30,902 nt of DNA from an uncultured Collinsella sp. (GCA_900756725.1 CAAELJ010000019.1:1-30902), one strand, 5' to 3'; shown: positions 1-8,292, counted from the first letter of the stretch. Numbers and translations are program-made. Notes: generated by a model from the letters alone, not told the origin.

Positions 1-1
1 C

Positions 2-127
2 TTCCCGCTTCACAGCCCCAAGATCGCCAAGCTCGAGGTCGTTCGTCATGGTCGCGTCCGTCGCGCCAAGCTGTACTACCTCCGCGACAAGGTGGGCAAG
101 GCTGCTCGCATCCCCGAGAAGCGCTAA
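2..127 (+). CDS. rplS: 50S ribosomal protein L19, C-terminal 41 residues (partial)
   Basis: The reading frame is open from the window edge and ends in TAA at 125-127. The peptide contains the L19 C-terminal signature: SPKIAKLEVVRHGRVRRAKL, then YYLRD and GKAARI. L19 lies at the 30S-50S interface of the ribosome. The 5' part of the gene is outside the window. A strong terminator follows 35 bases later, so this is the end of a transcription unit. Confidence 0.95.
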   Translation, partial: FPLHSPKIAKLEVVRHGRVRRAKLYYLRDKVGKAARIPEKR

Positions 128-161
128 GAAGATCGCAGCGTCTGTCCACTCGTTTGGACAC

Positions 162-193
162 AAGGGTCACCTTCGGGTGGCCCTTCTTTTTAT
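162..193 (+). terminator. Rho-independent terminator after rplS
   Basis: AAGGGTCACC (162-171) pairs with GGTGGCCCTT (176-185), one T-G wobble, around a TTCG tetraloop. It is followed by CTTTTTAT. This is a canonical intrinsic terminator separating rplS from rnhB. Confidence 0.92.
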
Positions 194-220
194 CTGATTT
201 GCATGCAAGGAGGGCCTGGT

Positions 221-1009
221 ATGGCCAATATGACGAGCTCGGTTTCGGCATCGCAGGTTGCCGGCGAGCTGGCGAGCGCCACGTTCGAGGAGATTCCCGC
301 CCTCGTGGAGCATTATCGCGAGGATCCGCGCCAGCAAGTGATCAAGGCTTGCGAGCGCGCCCTTAAGCGCCATGCCAAGGAACTTGCCGAGCGCGAGCGC
401 GTCAACGGTATGTACGAGCTGATGCACGAGCTCGGTGGGGATGGCGTGGTCGTGGGTGTCGACGAGGTGGGTCGCGGCTCGGTGGCCGGTCCTTTGACGG
501 TGTGCGCCGTGTGCCTTCCCATGGAGCCGCGCGTCTGGGGCATCAACGATTCCAAAAAGCTCACGCCGGCGCGCCGCGAGCTGCTCTCGGTGAAGATTGC
601 CGAGGTGGCGACTGCTATCGGCTTTTGCCATATCGCTCCTGCGGATATCGATCAGATGGGCATGGCCCGCGCCATTCGAGCCGCTGTCGCGGGTGCGGTG
701 TCCGATACGGGGCTTGAGCCCGATTGCGTGCTTATGGACGGCAACCCCCTGGGCGCCGTGCCCCATGAGCGCGACGTGGTCAAGGGCGATGCCAAGATCG
801 CCTGTATCGCCGCGGCATCCATCATGGCAAAGGTCACGCGTGACGAGATGATGGTCGAGTACGACGCCGAGTATCCCGAGTACCATTTGGCCGAATCGAA
901 AGGCTATGCGAGTCCCGAGCACATCGAGGCCATTCGCAAACATGGTCTTTCTCCGCTGCACCGTGTGAGCTTTTGCGGAAACTTTCTGCAGACTGAGCGC
1001 CTTTTTTAG
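221..1009 (+). CDS. rnhB: Ribonuclease HII
   Basis: This enzyme cuts the RNA strand of RNA-DNA hybrids and incises at single ribonucleotides in DNA. The 262-residue protein has the RNase HII signatures: GVDEVGRG near residues 79-86 (D81, E82), NDSKKLTPARR near 109-119, LMDGN (D173), and KGDAKIACIAAASIMAKVTRD-like sequence near 188-208 (D190), giving the four acidic metal ligands. About 80 residues precede the catalytic core, as in Bacillus subtilis RnhB. The ATG at 221 was chosen because AAGGAGG lies at 207-213, seven bases upstream; an in-frame ATG at 203 would place that site inside the gene. No obvious promoter is visible between the rplS terminator and the gene. Confidence 0.95.
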   Translation: MANMTSSVSASQVAGELASATFEEIPALVEHYREDPRQQVIKACERALKRHAKELAERERVNGMYELMHELGGDGVVVGVDEVGRGSVAGPLTVCAVCLPMEPRVWGINDSKKLTPARRELLSVKIAEVATAIGFCHIAPADIDQMGMARAIRAAVAGAVSDTGLEPDCVLMDGNPLGAVPHERDVVKGDAKIACIAAASIMAKVTRDEMMVEYDAEYPEYHLAESKGYASPEHIEAIRKHGLSPLHRVSFCGNFLQTERLF

Positions 1010-1057
1010 GCCAATTGTGGAGACTGGGACCTTAAGGGTTCTATAAACCTGCTGGTA

Positions 1058-1093
1058 GGGGCCGTGTGCAACGCTATTGTTGCGCGCGGCCCC
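1058..1093 (+). terminator. Possible terminator hairpin after rnhB
   Basis: A 15-bp stem, GGGGCCGTGTGCAAC (1058-1072) with GTTGCGCGCGGCCCC (1079-1093), has two wobble pairs and a 6-base loop. The following sequence TCATTTGTCGG is only weakly T-rich, so termination may be inefficient. Confidence 0.5.
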
Positions 1094-1197
1094 TCATTTG
1101 TCGGCATTTGGTTGGTTTTCGGTTTGCTTCCGGTACTTACCCGCATGAAACCTGCCCTCATTATCGAGGCAATGCAGGGAGTGGGAAAGGAGACCCC

Positions 1198-1683
1198 ATG
1201 TGTGCCGCAGCCAAAATGAGCAAGACGCAGCAGCTCAAGGAGCGTTGGGAAGAGGGGGAGCTCGATTGCGGGTCGATCACCCCTGAGTTTATCAAGGGGC
1301 TCAGTCCTCGCGAGCTCGGTATGCTGGGCGAGCTTATCGCAATCGATTACTTTAACGAGCGCGGCTATGCATTGCTGGAACAAGGCTATCGATGCTCGGA
1401 GGGCGAGGCCGACCTGGTGCTGCTCGACGAGCTCGACGATGTGGTGGTGATGGCCGAGGTCAAGACCAGGCGTGTTGCGCTGGATTGCGATACTCGGGTG
1501 TTTCCCGAGGAAGCGGTGAACGCCCAAAAGCAGCGGCGCTATCGTCGCATCGCGAGTTGCTATCTCATGGAGCATTATCCGCTCAAGGCGATCCGCTTCG
1601 ATGCCGTGGGCGTCACCATTCGCGGCGGGCATATCGCCGAGATCGAGCACCAGTACAATGCGTTCGATTGGCAGGTGTCGTGA
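1198..1683 (+). CDS. yraN: YraN family (UPF0102) endonuclease-fold protein
   Basis: The 161-residue protein belongs to the YraN/UPF0102 family, a restriction-endonuclease-like fold whose cellular role is not firmly established. The core is visible: LGELIAIDYFNERGYALL, then GEADLVLLD and VVVMAEVKTRR, giving the family pattern GE-x-D-L ... (V)EVK-x-R, which holds the putative metal-binding residues. AAAGGAGA at 1186-1193 sits just upstream of ATG 1198; a longer in-frame reading from 1066 runs through the preceding hairpin and is unlikely. A small hairpin (CCTGCCCTC at 1151-1159 pairing with GAGG at 1166-1169 and GCAGG at 1174-1178) lies directly before the ribosome binding site. The TGA stop overlaps the ATG of comM by one base (TGATG), so the two are probably translationally coupled. 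Confidence 0.88.
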   Translation: MCAAAKMSKTQQLKERWEEGELDCGSITPEFIKGLSPRELGMLGELIAIDYFNERGYALLEQGYRCSEGEADLVLLDELDDVVVMAEVKTRRVALDCDTRVFPEEAVNAQKQRRYRRIASCYLMEHYPLKAIRFDAVGVTIRGGHIAEIEHQYNAFDWQVS

Positions 1684-3206
1684 TGGCGTTCGAAACCTTT
1701 GCCGTTCACGCTGCCTGTATCCGCGGCGTCGAGGCGATTCCCGTCACGGTCGAGGTATCGCTTGCGGGTGGCATCCCGGGCATCCAGATGCTCGGCATCC
1801 CGAGTATGGAGGTCATGGAGTCGCGCGGGCGCATTCGCTGCGCGATGCGCTCTGCGGGATTCGAGATCCCGCGTTCGGGCATTACGGTCAATCTGGCGCC
1901 GGGCGATATCCGAAAGACCGGTAGCGGTTTTGACCTGCCGATAGCCATTGCGGTGCTTGCGGCCGATGGGCAGATTCCCCGCGACAATCTCGACCGCTGC
2001 CTCATTGCCGGCGAGCTCGGCTTGGATGGGACGGTGCTCCCCGTCAAGGGCGAGGTGGCGTTCCAGCTACTGGCTCGCGACATGGGGCTGTCTTTTATCG
2101 CCGGTAGGTCCGACCAGCACGTTCCGTTGGCGGGGGTCGACTGCGGTTTTATCGATCATCTCTCGCAGCTTGCCCACGGTATGGGGGAGGCGGCTCGGCA
2201 CTATTTGGATTCTGAAGTGCTCGAGGGCACCTTTGAGCCCGAGCTCGATTATGCCGACGTGTTGGGGCAGGAGGTCGCCAAGCGCGGCATGGCGCTTGCG
2301 GCGGCAGGGGAGCTGGGCTTGCTTATGATCGGGTCTCCGGGATCGGGCAAGACCATGCTTGCGCGCCGCATGACGGGTATCTTGCCCGAGCTTTCCGTTG
2401 AGGATCAGCAGGAGGCGCTGTGCATCCATTCGGTCTTGGGTGAGAACATCGACGGCCTGCTTGCAGGGCATCGGCCGTTTCGAAGCCCCCATCACAGTAT
2501 TTCGACAGCGGGCCTTATCGGCGGAGGTCGCCCGGTGCATCCGGGCGAGATCAGCCTTGCCCATGGCGGCGTGCTCTTTTTGGACGAGCTTGCCGAGTTT
2601 CCCACCGGTGTGCTGCAGACGCTTCGTCAGCCTATCGAGCGCGGCTATGTCAGGATCGTGCGCGTCGACGGCGCCTTTACGTTTCCCTCGCGCTTTCAGT
2701 TGCTTGCGGCGAGCAATCCCTGTCCCTGCGGTTTTTTGGGCGATCGCGAGGTTCCGTGTCGTTGCTCGGCATCGATGGTCGAGCGCTATCGGTCCAAGCT
2801 GCGCGGCCCCTTGGCCGACCGCATCGACCTGATGATTGACGTGACCCGCCCCGATCCGCAAGTGATTATCGAGGGCGCTGAGGGCATGTCGTCGGCCGAG
2901 CTGCGCGACTACGTTGTCCGCGGTAGGGCTTTTCGTGCCTGGCGCGAGTCCCGTATGGACGATGCGGATGCCGAGGCTGGGGACGATGAGTCACGGTCCA
3001 TTGACGGTGTCGTGTCGACCTTTGCACTCGACGGGGCCGCCGAGAAATGCGTGCTCGGCCTGTCGAAGCGCACGCATCTCACGGGGCGCGGCATCGTGCG
3101 CCTGGTACGCATCGCGCGAACGATTGCCGATGTCGCCGAAAGCGAGCGGGTGACGCAAGACCACGTGCTCGAGGCCGCGATGTATCAGGGAAGGAGGGAT
3201 CAGTGA
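1683..3206 (+). CDS. comM: YifB/ComM family Mg-chelatase-like AAA+ ATPase
   Basis: This 507-residue protein is close to the usual family length. The N-terminal ChlI-like domain (about 1-170) has the pattern GIPGIQMLGIP and ITVNLAPGDIRKTGSGFDLP. The AAA+ domain has Walker A GSPGSGKT (217-224) and Walker B VLFLDELAEF (about 298-307). A C-terminal Mg-chelatase subdomain with a zinc-ribbon-like CPCGFLGDREVPCRC segment follows. ComM in Gram-negatives is a branch-migration helicase acting in natural transformation; the same role here is inferred. Translation starts at the ATG that overlaps the yraN stop. The next gene, dprA, is also a transformation gene, which supports a DNA-uptake or recombination context. 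Confidence 0.92.
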   Translation: MAFETFAVHAACIRGVEAIPVTVEVSLAGGIPGIQMLGIPSMEVMESRGRIRCAMRSAGFEIPRSGITVNLAPGDIRKTGSGFDLPIAIAVLAADGQIPRDNLDRCLIAGELGLDGTVLPVKGEVAFQLLARDMGLSFIAGRSDQHVPLAGVDCGFIDHLSQLAHGMGEAARHYLDSEVLEGTFEPELDYADVLGQEVAKRGMALAAAGELGLLMIGSPGSGKTMLARRMTGILPELSVEDQQEALCIHSVLGENIDGLLAGHRPFRSPHHSISTAGLIGGGRPVHPGEISLAHGGVLFLDELAEFPTGVLQTLRQPIERGYVRIVRVDGAFTFPSRFQLLAASNPCPCGFLGDREVPCRCSASMVERYRSKLRGPLADRIDLMIDVTRPDPQVIIEGAEGMSSAELRDYVVRGRAFRAWRESRMDDADAEAGDDESRSIDGVVSTFALDGAAEKCVLGLSKRTHLTGRGIVRLVRIARTIADVAESERVTQDHVLEAAMYQGRRDQ

Positions 3207-4138
3207 TGGGTGAGGACCGCTACGAACTGCATCCCGGTGATGGGCTGTTTCCCGCTACTGTTCTGGAACTTTCCGATGTGCCGCAGACGCTGTTCGTGCG
3301 TGGCGACCCGGAGGTGCTCTCGACGCCGGCGCTCTCGATTATCGGTGCGCGCAAGGCGTCTCCCTACGGTCTTGCCGTCGCGGAGCTTGCAGCCAAGGTT
3401 GCCGTGGAAGCGGGGGTGACGGTGGTCTCGGGCGGTGCGGTCGGCTGCGACCAGGCCTCGGGTTGGGCCGCGGTCAACGCCGGGGGCAGGCACGTCTTAG
3501 TTTTGGGTACGGGCGCCGACGTGGTCTACCCGCGCTCGAGCGCGGGGCTTATCGCCCGTACGCTCGATACGGGCGGCGCGGTCGTGTCCATCTCGCCGTG
3601 GGGCATGGGGCCGCGCAAGTTTGCCTTCCCGCGCCGCAACCGCGTGATCGCTGCGCTGTCGCAGGCGCTCTTTGTATCGGAGGCCGGCATGCCATCCGGA
3701 ACGTTTTCTACCGCCGAGGCCGCCATGGACCTGGGGCGCGAACTGCTTGCGGTACCGGGCTCCATTTTGTCGCCCGAGTCGCGCGGGACCAACTATCTCA
3801 TTGCCAACGGGGCCTGCTGCATTATTGACGAGGAGTCCATCGAGATGGCCATCTCTCGAATCTACGGTACCCTGCGCTATTCGCGTCCCGATGCGCCCGG
3901 CATCGCCGACCTGGATGCCACACAGCAGACTGTGATGCATGCCCTCATCGCCTCGCCGCTCAAGGTTGAAGACATCGCCACACTCGTCTCCCTCGATGCC
4001 GTCGGCGTGCTCAAGCTCCTGGGCTCGCTCGAGCTCGAGGGCCTCATCGAGCGCATGATGGATGGAAGGTATGCGCCCTCCAAGTTTGCCCTTCACGCCC
4101 AGACGCCCTTCGGTCACAATGGAAAACGTGTCAATTAG
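3206..4138 (+). CDS. dprA: DNA processing protein DprA (Smf)
   Basis: DprA protects incoming single-stranded DNA and loads RecA during transformation. The 310-residue protein shows the Rossmann-like DprA core: SIIGARKASPYG (about 44-55), VVSGGAVGCDQ (about 73-83), VLGTG, FPRRNRVIAALS (about 141-152), SGTFSTAEAA and LLAVPGS, ending the core at about residue 210. A C-terminal winged-helix-like tail (about 240-300) is present; no N-terminal SAM-like extension is seen. The start is the ATG overlapping the comM stop (TGATG), with AAGGAGGG at 3191-3198 eight bases upstream. The usual GxDxxAH segment reads GCDQASG, a mild divergence. Confidence 0.93.
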   Translation: MGEDRYELHPGDGLFPATVLELSDVPQTLFVRGDPEVLSTPALSIIGARKASPYGLAVAELAAKVAVEAGVTVVSGGAVGCDQASGWAAVNAGGRHVLVLGTGADVVYPRSSAGLIARTLDTGGAVVSISPWGMGPRKFAFPRRNRVIAALSQALFVSEAGMPSGTFSTAEAAMDLGRELLAVPGSILSPESRGTNYLIANGACCIIDEESIEMAISRIYGTLRYSRPDAPGIADLDATQQTVMHALIASPLKVEDIATLVSLDAVGVLKLLGSLELEGLIERMMDGRYAPSKFALHAQTPFGHNGKRVN

Positions 4139-4152
4139 AAAGGTGTTTGCAG

Positions 4153-5490
4153 ATGCTGTTTGATCAGGTGACGGTTATCGGTGGCGGTCTGGCGGGATCG
4201 GAATGCGCGATTCAGCTGGCAGATCGCGGGTTCGCCGTAAAGCTGTGCGAGATGCGCCCGCAGGTGAGCTCTCCTGCCCACCATACCGATCACTTGGCGG
4301 AGCTCGTCTGCTCCAATTCGTTTAAGTCGACCCGTCCCGATTCCGCCGCCGGCCTGCTGAAGGCCGAGCTCGAGCGCATGGGCTCGGTGCTGCTCGACTG
4401 CGCTCATCGTGCGGCCGTTCCCGCTGGCGGCGCCCTGGCGGTCGACCGCGTCAAGTTTTCCGAGCTCGTCGAGGCCGAGGTTGCCGCCCGCCCCAATATC
4501 GAGGTCGTCCACGGTGAGGTCACCCAGATCCCCGAGGGTCATGTGGTTATCGCCGCGGGCCCCTTGTGCTCGCCGGCATTGAGCGGGGAGGTCATGAAGC
4601 TTGTCGGTGGTGACGCCCTGGCGTTCTTTGACGCGGCCGCCCCGATCGTCGATGCCTCGACGCTCGATATGGACGTGCTGTTCTCGCAGTCGCGCTACGA
4701 GGAGCAGGGGAGTGGCGACTATCTCAATGCCCCGCTCAACAAGGAAGAGTACGAGGCCTTTATCGAGGCACTCACCACGGCCGATCGCGTGGTGCTCAAG
4801 GATTTTGAGGGCGGTGACCTGTTCCAGGCCTGCCAGCCTGCCGAGGAGGTTGCGCGCACGGGCAAGGATGCCATCCGCTTTGGCGCCATGAAGCCCGTCG
4901 GGCTCACCGACCCGCGCACCGGTCGCCGTCCCTGGGCGGCAATTCAGCTGCGCGCCGAGAACAAGGAGAAGACCGCCTATAACCTGGTTGGCTTCCAGAC
5001 CAACCTGACCTTCGGCGAACAGAAGCGCGTCTTCCATATGGTTCCCGGCCTGGAGAACGCCGAGTTCTTCCGCTACGGCGTCATGCACCGCAACACCTTT
5101 GTCGATGCGCCGCACGTGCTCGATGGCACCTTTGCCGTGCCCGGCACGAGCGTGCGTCTTGCCGGCCAGATTACCGGTACCGAGGGGTATATGGAGGCCG
5201 TGGCGACGGGTCTGCTCGCCGCGCTCAACACCTATGCCGAGGCAATCGAGGCGGAGCCTGTTGAGCTGCCGCGCGTGGGCGCCCTAGGCGCACTCGTGGG
5301 CTATGCGACCGATCCGGCTACGGTGGGCTATCAGCCCATGCACGTCAACTTTGGGCTCGTGCCGCCGCTCGAGGACGGTAAGCGTCGCAGCAAGCGCGAT
5401 CGTTACCAGGCCTACGCGGATCGCGCCCTTAAGGCCCTGGATGCTTATCTGGAATCGCGCTCCGATCTGTTTGGAGGCGAGAGGTCATAG
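4153..5490 (+). CDS. trmFO: Methylenetetrahydrofolate--tRNA-(uracil-5-)-methyltransferase TrmFO
   Basis: TrmFO makes m5U54 in the T-loop of tRNA, taking the carbon from methylenetetrahydrofolate and using FAD. The 445-residue protein has the N-terminal FAD motif VIGGGLAGSE (8-17), the conserved LVCSNSFKS segment with Cys53, and a second conserved cysteine in FQACQPAEEVA (Cys227); these match the catalytic cysteines known in the B. subtilis enzyme. Start: ATG 4153, nine bases after AGAAAGG (4137-4143). A TTG at 4147 is also in frame but too close to that site. The stop TAG (5488-5490) overlaps the putative xerC start codon. Confidence 0.93.
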   Translation: MLFDQVTVIGGGLAGSECAIQLADRGFAVKLCEMRPQVSSPAHHTDHLAELVCSNSFKSTRPDSAAGLLKAELERMGSVLLDCAHRAAVPAGGALAVDRVKFSELVEAEVAARPNIEVVHGEVTQIPEGHVVIAAGPLCSPALSGEVMKLVGGDALAFFDAAAPIVDASTLDMDVLFSQSRYEEQGSGDYLNAPLNKEEYEAFIEALTTADRVVLKDFEGGDLFQACQPAEEVARTGKDAIRFGAMKPVGLTDPRTGRRPWAAIQLRAENKEKTAYNLVGFQTNLTFGEQKRVFHMVPGLENAEFFRYGVMHRNTFVDAPHVLDGTFAVPGTSVRLAGQITGTEGYMEAVATGLLAALNTYAEAIEAEPVELPRVGALGALVGYATDPATVGYQPMHVNFGLVPPLEDGKRRSKRDRYQAYADRALKALDAYLESRSDLFGGERS

Positions 5491-6407
5491 CCTTTGACCT
5501 GTACGATGCCGTCGACTCGTTCATCGCCTACATTGCACGCGTCGAAGGGCTCGCTCCCAATACGGTAACCGCCTACGCCTCGCGGCTCGAGCACTTCGCC
5601 GCGTGGTGCGACCGTGAGGGCATCGACGCTCGCGTCGCCGACGTACGGACCGTTCGCTCCTATTTGGCCGAGCTGTCGCGTGGCCAGGTGGCGGCTCGGA
5701 CCCTTGCGGCGCATCTGTCTGCCATTCGCTCGCTCTATCGGTGGATGGCTGCCGAGGGAATCGTTGAGGGCGATGCGGTCTCGGCGATATCCTCGCCCAA
5801 ACTGCCGCGCGATCTTCCCGGTGTGCTGACGACCCGGCAAGTCGAGGCGTTGCTCGAGGCCCCCGACACCTCTACGCCTTCGGGGCTGCGTGATGCAGCG
5901 ATGCTCGAGCTGCTCTATGCCTCCGGCGCGCGAATCTCGGAGCTCGCGGCGCTCAACGTGGAGTCCATTGCTTGGTCAGAGCGAACGCTGCGACTTTGGG
6001 GCAAGGGGAGCAAGGAGCGTATCGTGCCCCTCTATCGGCGCGCTCTCGAGGCGACTCGCCGCTATATTGAGGAGGGGAGGCCACATCTCCTTGTGCAGGC
6101 AAAGCGTGTCGATAGTGCGAACGGCGTGCATCCGCTGTTTATCTCGGCGCGCGGAAACCGCATGAGTGCCGCCATGCTGAGGAGGCGTTTCCACATGCTT
6201 GCGGCACTTGCCGGCATTCCTGCCGACATCGCCCCGCATGCGATGCGCCACACCTTTGCGACCGACCTGCTCGAGGGCGGCGCGGATCTGCGCTCGGTTC
6301 AGGAGCTGCTGGGGCATGCGAGCTTGTCCACGACGCAGATCTATACGCACCTCACGCCCGACCGACTCAAGCGTGCCGTGAGTCAGGCACACCCCCGCGG
6401 CGAGTAG
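5487..6407 (+). CDS. xerC: Tyrosine recombinase XerC/XerD family, apparently with an ATA start
   Basis: Site-specific recombinase of the type that resolves chromosome dimers. Read from ATA 5487 it gives 306 residues, the normal Xer length. The N-terminal SAM-like core-binding domain (about 1-95) is followed by the catalytic domain with R149 (SGARISEL), K173 (GKGSKERIVPL), H251 and R254 (APHAMRHTFATDLL), H277 (LLGHASLSTTQIY) and nucleophile Y286. The frame has no ATG, GTG or TTG between the upstream stop (5430) and TTG 5664; starting at 5664 would delete 59 residues of the core-binding domain. ATA 5487 lies nine bases after GGAGG (5473-5477) and overlaps the trmFO stop. CTG 5499 is the other candidate. 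Assignment to XerC rather than XerD is not certain. Confidence 0.88.
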   Translation: MAFDLYDAVDSFIAYIARVEGLAPNTVTAYASRLEHFAAWCDREGIDARVADVRTVRSYLAELSRGQVAARTLAAHLSAIRSLYRWMAAEGIVEGDAVSAISSPKLPRDLPGVLTTRQVEALLEAPDTSTPSGLRDAAMLELLYASGARISELAALNVESIAWSERTLRLWGKGSKERIVPLYRRALEATRRYIEEGRPHLLVQAKRVDSANGVHPLFISARGNRMSAAMLRRRFHMLAALAGIPADIAPHAMRHTFATDLLEGGADLRSVQELLGHASLSTTQIYTHLTPDRLKRAVSQAHPRGE

Positions 6408-6455
6408 GAGAAGGGCCTCCCGCGCCGCACCGAGGTGTGTGGTTTTGATTGCGGG

Positions 6456-6484
6456 TTGGCAGGAAGAGGCAATCCTGCTATCAT
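6456..6484 (+). promoter_or_regulatory. Promoter of rpsB-tsf
   Basis: TTGGCA (6456-6461), a 17-base spacer, then TATCAT (6479-6484), which is preceded by TGC to form an extended -10. The predicted transcript start is near 6491, leaving a leader of about 135 bases before rpsB. Confidence 0.75.
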
Positions 6485-6490
6485 TCATCG

Positions 6491-6625
6491 GGTTGCTTCA
6501 CGGCAACAGGTTTTTATCACGCACGCGCGGCTACTTCATACCGTGGTGCCCGGGCTTTGGTAGCACATGTCCGGGTTGGTTTTGGAGGATGACCCCGCGC
6601 GGAGGCAAACCACAGGAGGTTTAAT
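6491..6625 (+). promoter_or_regulatory. Structured 5' leader of rpsB (candidate ribosomal-protein autoregulatory RNA)
   Basis: Hand folding shows GTTGC/GCAAC near the 5' end (6492-6507), a long-range pair GCGCGG (6525-6530) with CCGCGC (6595-6600), and inside it two crossing pairs: GTGC (6546-6549) with GCAC (6563-6566), and CCGG (6550-6553) with CCGG (6571-6574), a pseudoknot-like order. AGGAGGT (6614-6620) precedes ATG 6626. Ribosomal protein S2 leaders are autoregulated in some bacteria; a similar role here is inference. Confidence 0.45.
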
Positions 6626-7354
6626 ATGGCTACCAAGATTAATATCCGCACCCTGCTCGAGGCCGGCTGCCACTTCGGTCACCAGACCCGTCGCTGGAAC
6701 CCCAAGATGAAGCCGTTCATCTTCGGTGAGCGCAACGGCATCTACATCCTCGACCTCAAGCAGACCATCCTTGACGCCGATCAGGCCTACACCTTCGTCA
6801 AGAACGTCGCCAAGGGCGGCAACGTGCTGTTCGTCGGCACCAAGAAGCAGGCTCAGGAGGCCGTTAAGAACGCCGCTGAGCGCGCCAACATGCCTTACAT
6901 CAACCAGCGTTGGCTCGGCGGCATGCTGACCAACTTCGTCACCATCCGCTCCCGCATCAACCGCATGGAGGAGCTCGAGGCCATGGTCGAGGACGGCCGC
7001 ATGGCAGTGCTGCCCAAGAAGGAGCAGGCAGTGCTCGGCAAGGAGCTCGCTAAGCTCCAGACCAACCTCGGTGGCGCCCGCGACATGAAGGGTCTGCCCC
7101 AGGCTCTCTTCGTCATCGACACCAAGCGCGAGGAGAACGCCATCAAGGAGGCCCAGCGCCTGAACATCCCCGTCGTCGCTCTGATCGACACCAACTCCGA
7201 TCCCGACGAGGTCGAGTACGGCATCCCCTGCAACGATGACGCCATCTCCGCTGTCACCCTTATGTGCGAGCTCATGGCCGACGCCTGCCTCGCTGGCTCC
7301 GGTAAGGAGCAGGTCTCCGAGGCCGAGATGGCCGCCGAGCCCAAGGCCGAGTAA
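6626..7354 (+). CDS. rpsB: 30S ribosomal protein S2
   Basis: The 242-residue protein has classic S2 motifs: LLEAGCHFGHQTRRWNPKMK, GIYILDLKQT, FVGTKKQAQE, YINQRWLGGMLTN and ALIDTNSDPDEVEYGIPCNDDA. S2 binds late to the small subunit at the head-body junction. ATG 6626 follows AGGAGGT at a 5-base spacing. Codon use is strongly biased to C-ending codons, as expected for a highly expressed gene. It is followed by tsf, the widely conserved rpsB-tsf pair. Confidence 0.98.
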   Translation: MATKINIRTLLEAGCHFGHQTRRWNPKMKPFIFGERNGIYILDLKQTILDADQAYTFVKNVAKGGNVLFVGTKKQAQEAVKNAAERANMPYINQRWLGGMLTNFVTIRSRINRMEELEAMVEDGRMAVLPKKEQAVLGKELAKLQTNLGGARDMKGLPQALFVIDTKREENAIKEAQRLNIPVVALIDTNSDPDEVEYGIPCNDDAISAVTLMCELMADACLAGSGKEQVSEAEMAAEPKAE

Positions 7355-7399
7355 ATCAGTCCTATTTAAGTCTTTTTCATCTCTTTGAAAGGAACCACA

Positions 7400-8269
7400 A
7401 TGGCCCAGATTACTGCCGCTATGGTCAAGCAGCTCCGCGAGATGACCGACTCCCCGATGATGGAGTGCAAGAAGGCTCTCGTCGAGGCTGACGGCGACAT
7501 GGACGTCGCTGTTGACGTTCTGCGCAAGAACGGCCTCGCCAAGGCTGCCAAGAAGGCTGGTCGTGAGACCAACGAGGGCGCTGTCGCCGCGTTCGTCTCC
7601 GAGGACGGCAAGTCCGGCGCTCTGCTCGAGCTTTCCTGCGAGACCGACTTCGTCGGCTCCAACGCCAAGTTCACCGGCTTTGCTTCCAAGGTCGCCGAGG
7701 TTGTCGCTACCACCGAGCCGGCCGATGTCGATGCTCTGCTCGAGAAGCCGATGGGCGAGGAGACCGTTTCCTCCGAGCTCACCGAGATGATTCACATCAT
7801 GGGCGAGAACATGAAGATCGCTCGTTTCTCCGCTCGCAAGGCCGAGAACGGCGCTCTCGCTTCTTACATCCACATGGGTGGTAAGATCGGCGTCCTCGTC
7901 GAGTTCGCCTTCGAGAAGGCCGAGACCGCTCAGGCCGAGTCCTTCAAGACCTTCGCTCACGACGTTGCCCTTCAGGTTGCCGCCGTCGCCCCGATTTGCG
8001 CTACCCGCGATCAGGTTCCGGCCGAGACCGTCGAGCACGAGAAGGAGATCTACATGGCTCAGGCTGCCGAGTCCGGCAAGCCCGAGGCTATCCAGGAGAA
8101 GATGGCTGTTGGCCGTCTGGAGAAGTTCTACAAGCAGTCCGTGCTCACCGAGCAGGAGTTCATCAAGGACAGCTCCCTCACCATCAAGAAGTACGCTGAG
8201 CAGGTCTCCAAGGAGCTCGGCGATAGCATTACCGTCGTTGCCTTCGACCGTCTGGTCCGTGGCGAGTAA
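7400..8269 (+). CDS. tsf: Elongation factor Ts
   Basis: EF-Ts is the guanine-nucleotide exchange factor for EF-Tu. The 289-residue protein begins with the UBA-like domain (MVKQLREMTDSPMMECKKAL, about 7-26), has the core TDFVG contact motif (ELSCETDFVGSNAKF, about 76-90), and two core subdomains, ending SKELGDSITVVAFDRLVRGE. ATG 7400 was chosen because GAAAGGA (7387-7393) sits six bases upstream; an in-frame TTG at 7385 has no site. It lies 45 bases after rpsB and shares its transcript; a terminator follows at 8293. Confidence 0.98.
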   Translation: MAQITAAMVKQLREMTDSPMMECKKALVEADGDMDVAVDVLRKNGLAKAAKKAGRETNEGAVAAFVSEDGKSGALLELSCETDFVGSNAKFTGFASKVAEVVATTEPADVDALLEKPMGEETVSSELTEMIHIMGENMKIARFSARKAENGALASYIHMGGKIGVLVEFAFEKAETAQAESFKTFAHDVALQVAAVAPICATRDQVPAETVEHEKEIYMAQAAESGKPEAIQEKMAVGRLEKFYKQSVLTEQEFIKDSSLTIKKYAEQVSKELGDSITVVAFDRLVRGE

Positions 8270-8292
8270 ATAAGCTCTTGTAGCTGGTAATG

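Noticed and set aside
199..208. Perfect palindrome TTGCATGCAA just before rnhB
   Set aside because: Only ten bases, overlaps the ribosome binding site, and no promoter is visible around it; likely chance.
5664..6407. TTG 5664 as the true xerC start
   Set aside because: It would remove 59 residues that clearly encode the core-binding domain and has no ribosome binding site upstream.
6536..8038. A 500-codon minus-strand open frame covering rpsB and tsf
   Set aside because: Antisense shadow of two ribosome-related genes; low-complexity Leu/Gly/Asp composition and no start signal.
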